6,756 bases of DNA, from contig JAOAAI010000119.1 in NCBI GenBank assembly GCA_026418955.1, positions 1 through 6,756 of the forward strand, given 5' to 3'. The stretch is from Candidatus Goldiibacteriota bacterium (lineage in GTDB: Bacteria > Oederibacteriota > PGYV01 > DSYL01). A program made the translations under genes and the position numbers. Within the stretch, counting starts at the first letter, position 1. Every line of letters starts with the position of its first letter. Below are positions 6,217-6,756 of the stretch, one piece after another. The notes under the pieces were generated by a model. It was not told the origin of the DNA. It made no database searches and saw only the letters and a list, made by a program, of their open reading frames with translations.

Positions 6217-6756
6217 TTTTCCTTTCCACTTATTAAATTCAACTCATATCCAGTTAAATTATTTTTTAGTTTTATTATTCCAACACCTTTTGCAAACCAT
6301 ATATCAACATTATAATCTGTTGCTTTATATGAAATCTTAAATGCAGTGACATCACCAATTGGAGTAGACAATTGTTCTTTCTCGACAACTTTGCCTTTGA
6401 TTAAATTGCCTTTATGATAACCCGCATTAAAAACGATCCCCTTTTTAATTCTTTTAGGTAAAAGCATAAATTTATCTTCTTTTTTCTTTCCATAATCTTT
6501 AGATATTGCAATTTTATATATGCCTTTTTTTCCTTGAAAATAATATTCCTGAATTGTTGAAAAATTTCCTTTATCAGTTTTATTTAAAATTTTACAATCA
6601 TAATTATTTATTTTCTCTGTTTTATTTAATACTTCCCATTCCTCTGGACTTAGATTTTTTCTGTTATATAATAATTTTTCACCAGCATTTAATGGGAAAT
6701 AATTAAAAGAGCTTTCGCCTAAAACATTTATGACAACAAATGTTGCTATAATTATT
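6213..6756 (-). CDS. Small exported protein with DUF3108-like C-terminal pattern (5' end outside window)
   Basis: The frame is open from the right edge to the TGA at 6213, giving 180 visible residues. The ATG at 6467 is internal: the frame continues upstream as coherent protein for another 96 codons, with no stop. The visible part begins with a hydrophobic run (I-I-I-A-T-F-V-V-I-N-V-L-G), which looks like the end of a signal peptide, then F-N-Y-F-P-L-N-A-G-E-K-L-L-Y, a common start of exported beta-rich proteins (P-L-x-x-G-x-x-W/L-x-Y). Near the end come T-P-I-G-D-V-T-A-F-K-I (6333-6365) and W-F-A-K-G-V-G-I-I-K (about 6270-6299). This pair matches the T-P-x-G-x-F / Y-A-K-G-V-G-L-V-K pattern of DUF3108-like periplasmic or lipoprotein families. 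A Cys lies at about 6594-6596. No enzymatic motif is visible. It is the first visible gene of the operon; its role is unknown. Confidence 0.75.
   Translation of the reverse strand, partial: IIIATFVVINVLGESSFNYFPLNAGEKLLYNRKNLSPEEWEVLNKTEKINNYDCKILNKTDKGNFSTIQEYYFQGKKGIYKIAISKDYGKKKEDKFMLLPKRIKKGIVFNAGYHKGNLIKGKVVEKEQLSTPIGDVTAFKISYKATDYNVDIWFAKGVGIIKLKNNLTGYELNLISGKEK
6221..6227 (-). promoter_or_regulatory. Shine-Dalgarno of the chemoreceptor gene
   Basis: The coding strand reads G-G-A-A-A-G-G followed by four A and then ATG at 6216. The purine-rich AAAGGA core lies 4-5 bases before the start codon and supports residue 1 as chosen. It lies inside the 3' end of the upstream gene. Confidence 0.75.

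Noticed and set aside
5517..6706. Plus-strand open frames of about 60 codons opposite the chemoreceptor N-terminus and the exported-protein gene
   Set aside because: Hydrophobic Leu/Phe-rich translations are what the antisense of Lys/Glu/Ile-rich coding DNA gives; there is no independent support for them.
1..6756. Search for CRISPR arrays, tRNA or rRNA genes, IS ends, long inverted or direct DNA repeats
   Set aside because: None seen. Every base falls within one of three minus-strand coding regions, and the repeats present are protein-level domain repeats.

Overview
The window is AT-rich (roughly 30% GC by eye) and fully coding on the minus strand. I see no intergenic spacer, RNA gene, IS element, CRISPR array, promoter or terminator. 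It looks like the middle of one operon read right to left. The genome is Gram-negative (diderm), because the largest gene encodes an outer-membrane translocon-type protein. The low GC, the ATA/TTA/AGA-rich codon use and the mix of genes (a SprA-like giant protein with fibronectin type III domains next to a chemoreceptor) do not look like a typical gliding Bacteroidota genome. A less studied lineage that carries SprA homologues is possible, but the window alone does not settle the taxonomy.

Layout in transcription order. (1) 6756-6213: the C-terminal 180 codons of a small exported protein with an N-terminal hydrophobic segment and a DUF3108-like C-terminal pattern. Its true start lies beyond the right edge. 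(2) 6216-4570: a complete 548-residue methyl-accepting chemotaxis protein with two membrane helices, a small extracytoplasmic helical domain, no clear HAMP domain and a textbook signalling hairpin tip. It overlaps gene 1 by an ATGA junction and has a good Shine-Dalgarno. (3) 4569-1: the first 1523 codons of a giant SprA/Sov-family protein, running off the left edge without a stop. It has a signal peptide, three FN3 domains, then the SprA core with the GxAxIDDxEGA signature, D-Y-x-x-D-Y-x-x-G-x-I strand-pair repeats and an EF-hand-like acidic loop. Its ATG directly abuts the chemoreceptor stop (TAAATG).

How they may work together. SprA is known in Bacteroidota as the outer-membrane translocon of the type IX secretion system, which exports gliding adhesins. 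A chemoreceptor translationally coupled to a SprA-type translocon, preceded by a small exported protein, suggests a unit in which an envelope or surface signal is sensed together with the building of a secretion or surface-motility machine. That link is inference from gene order. The protein families themselves are read directly from the sequence.
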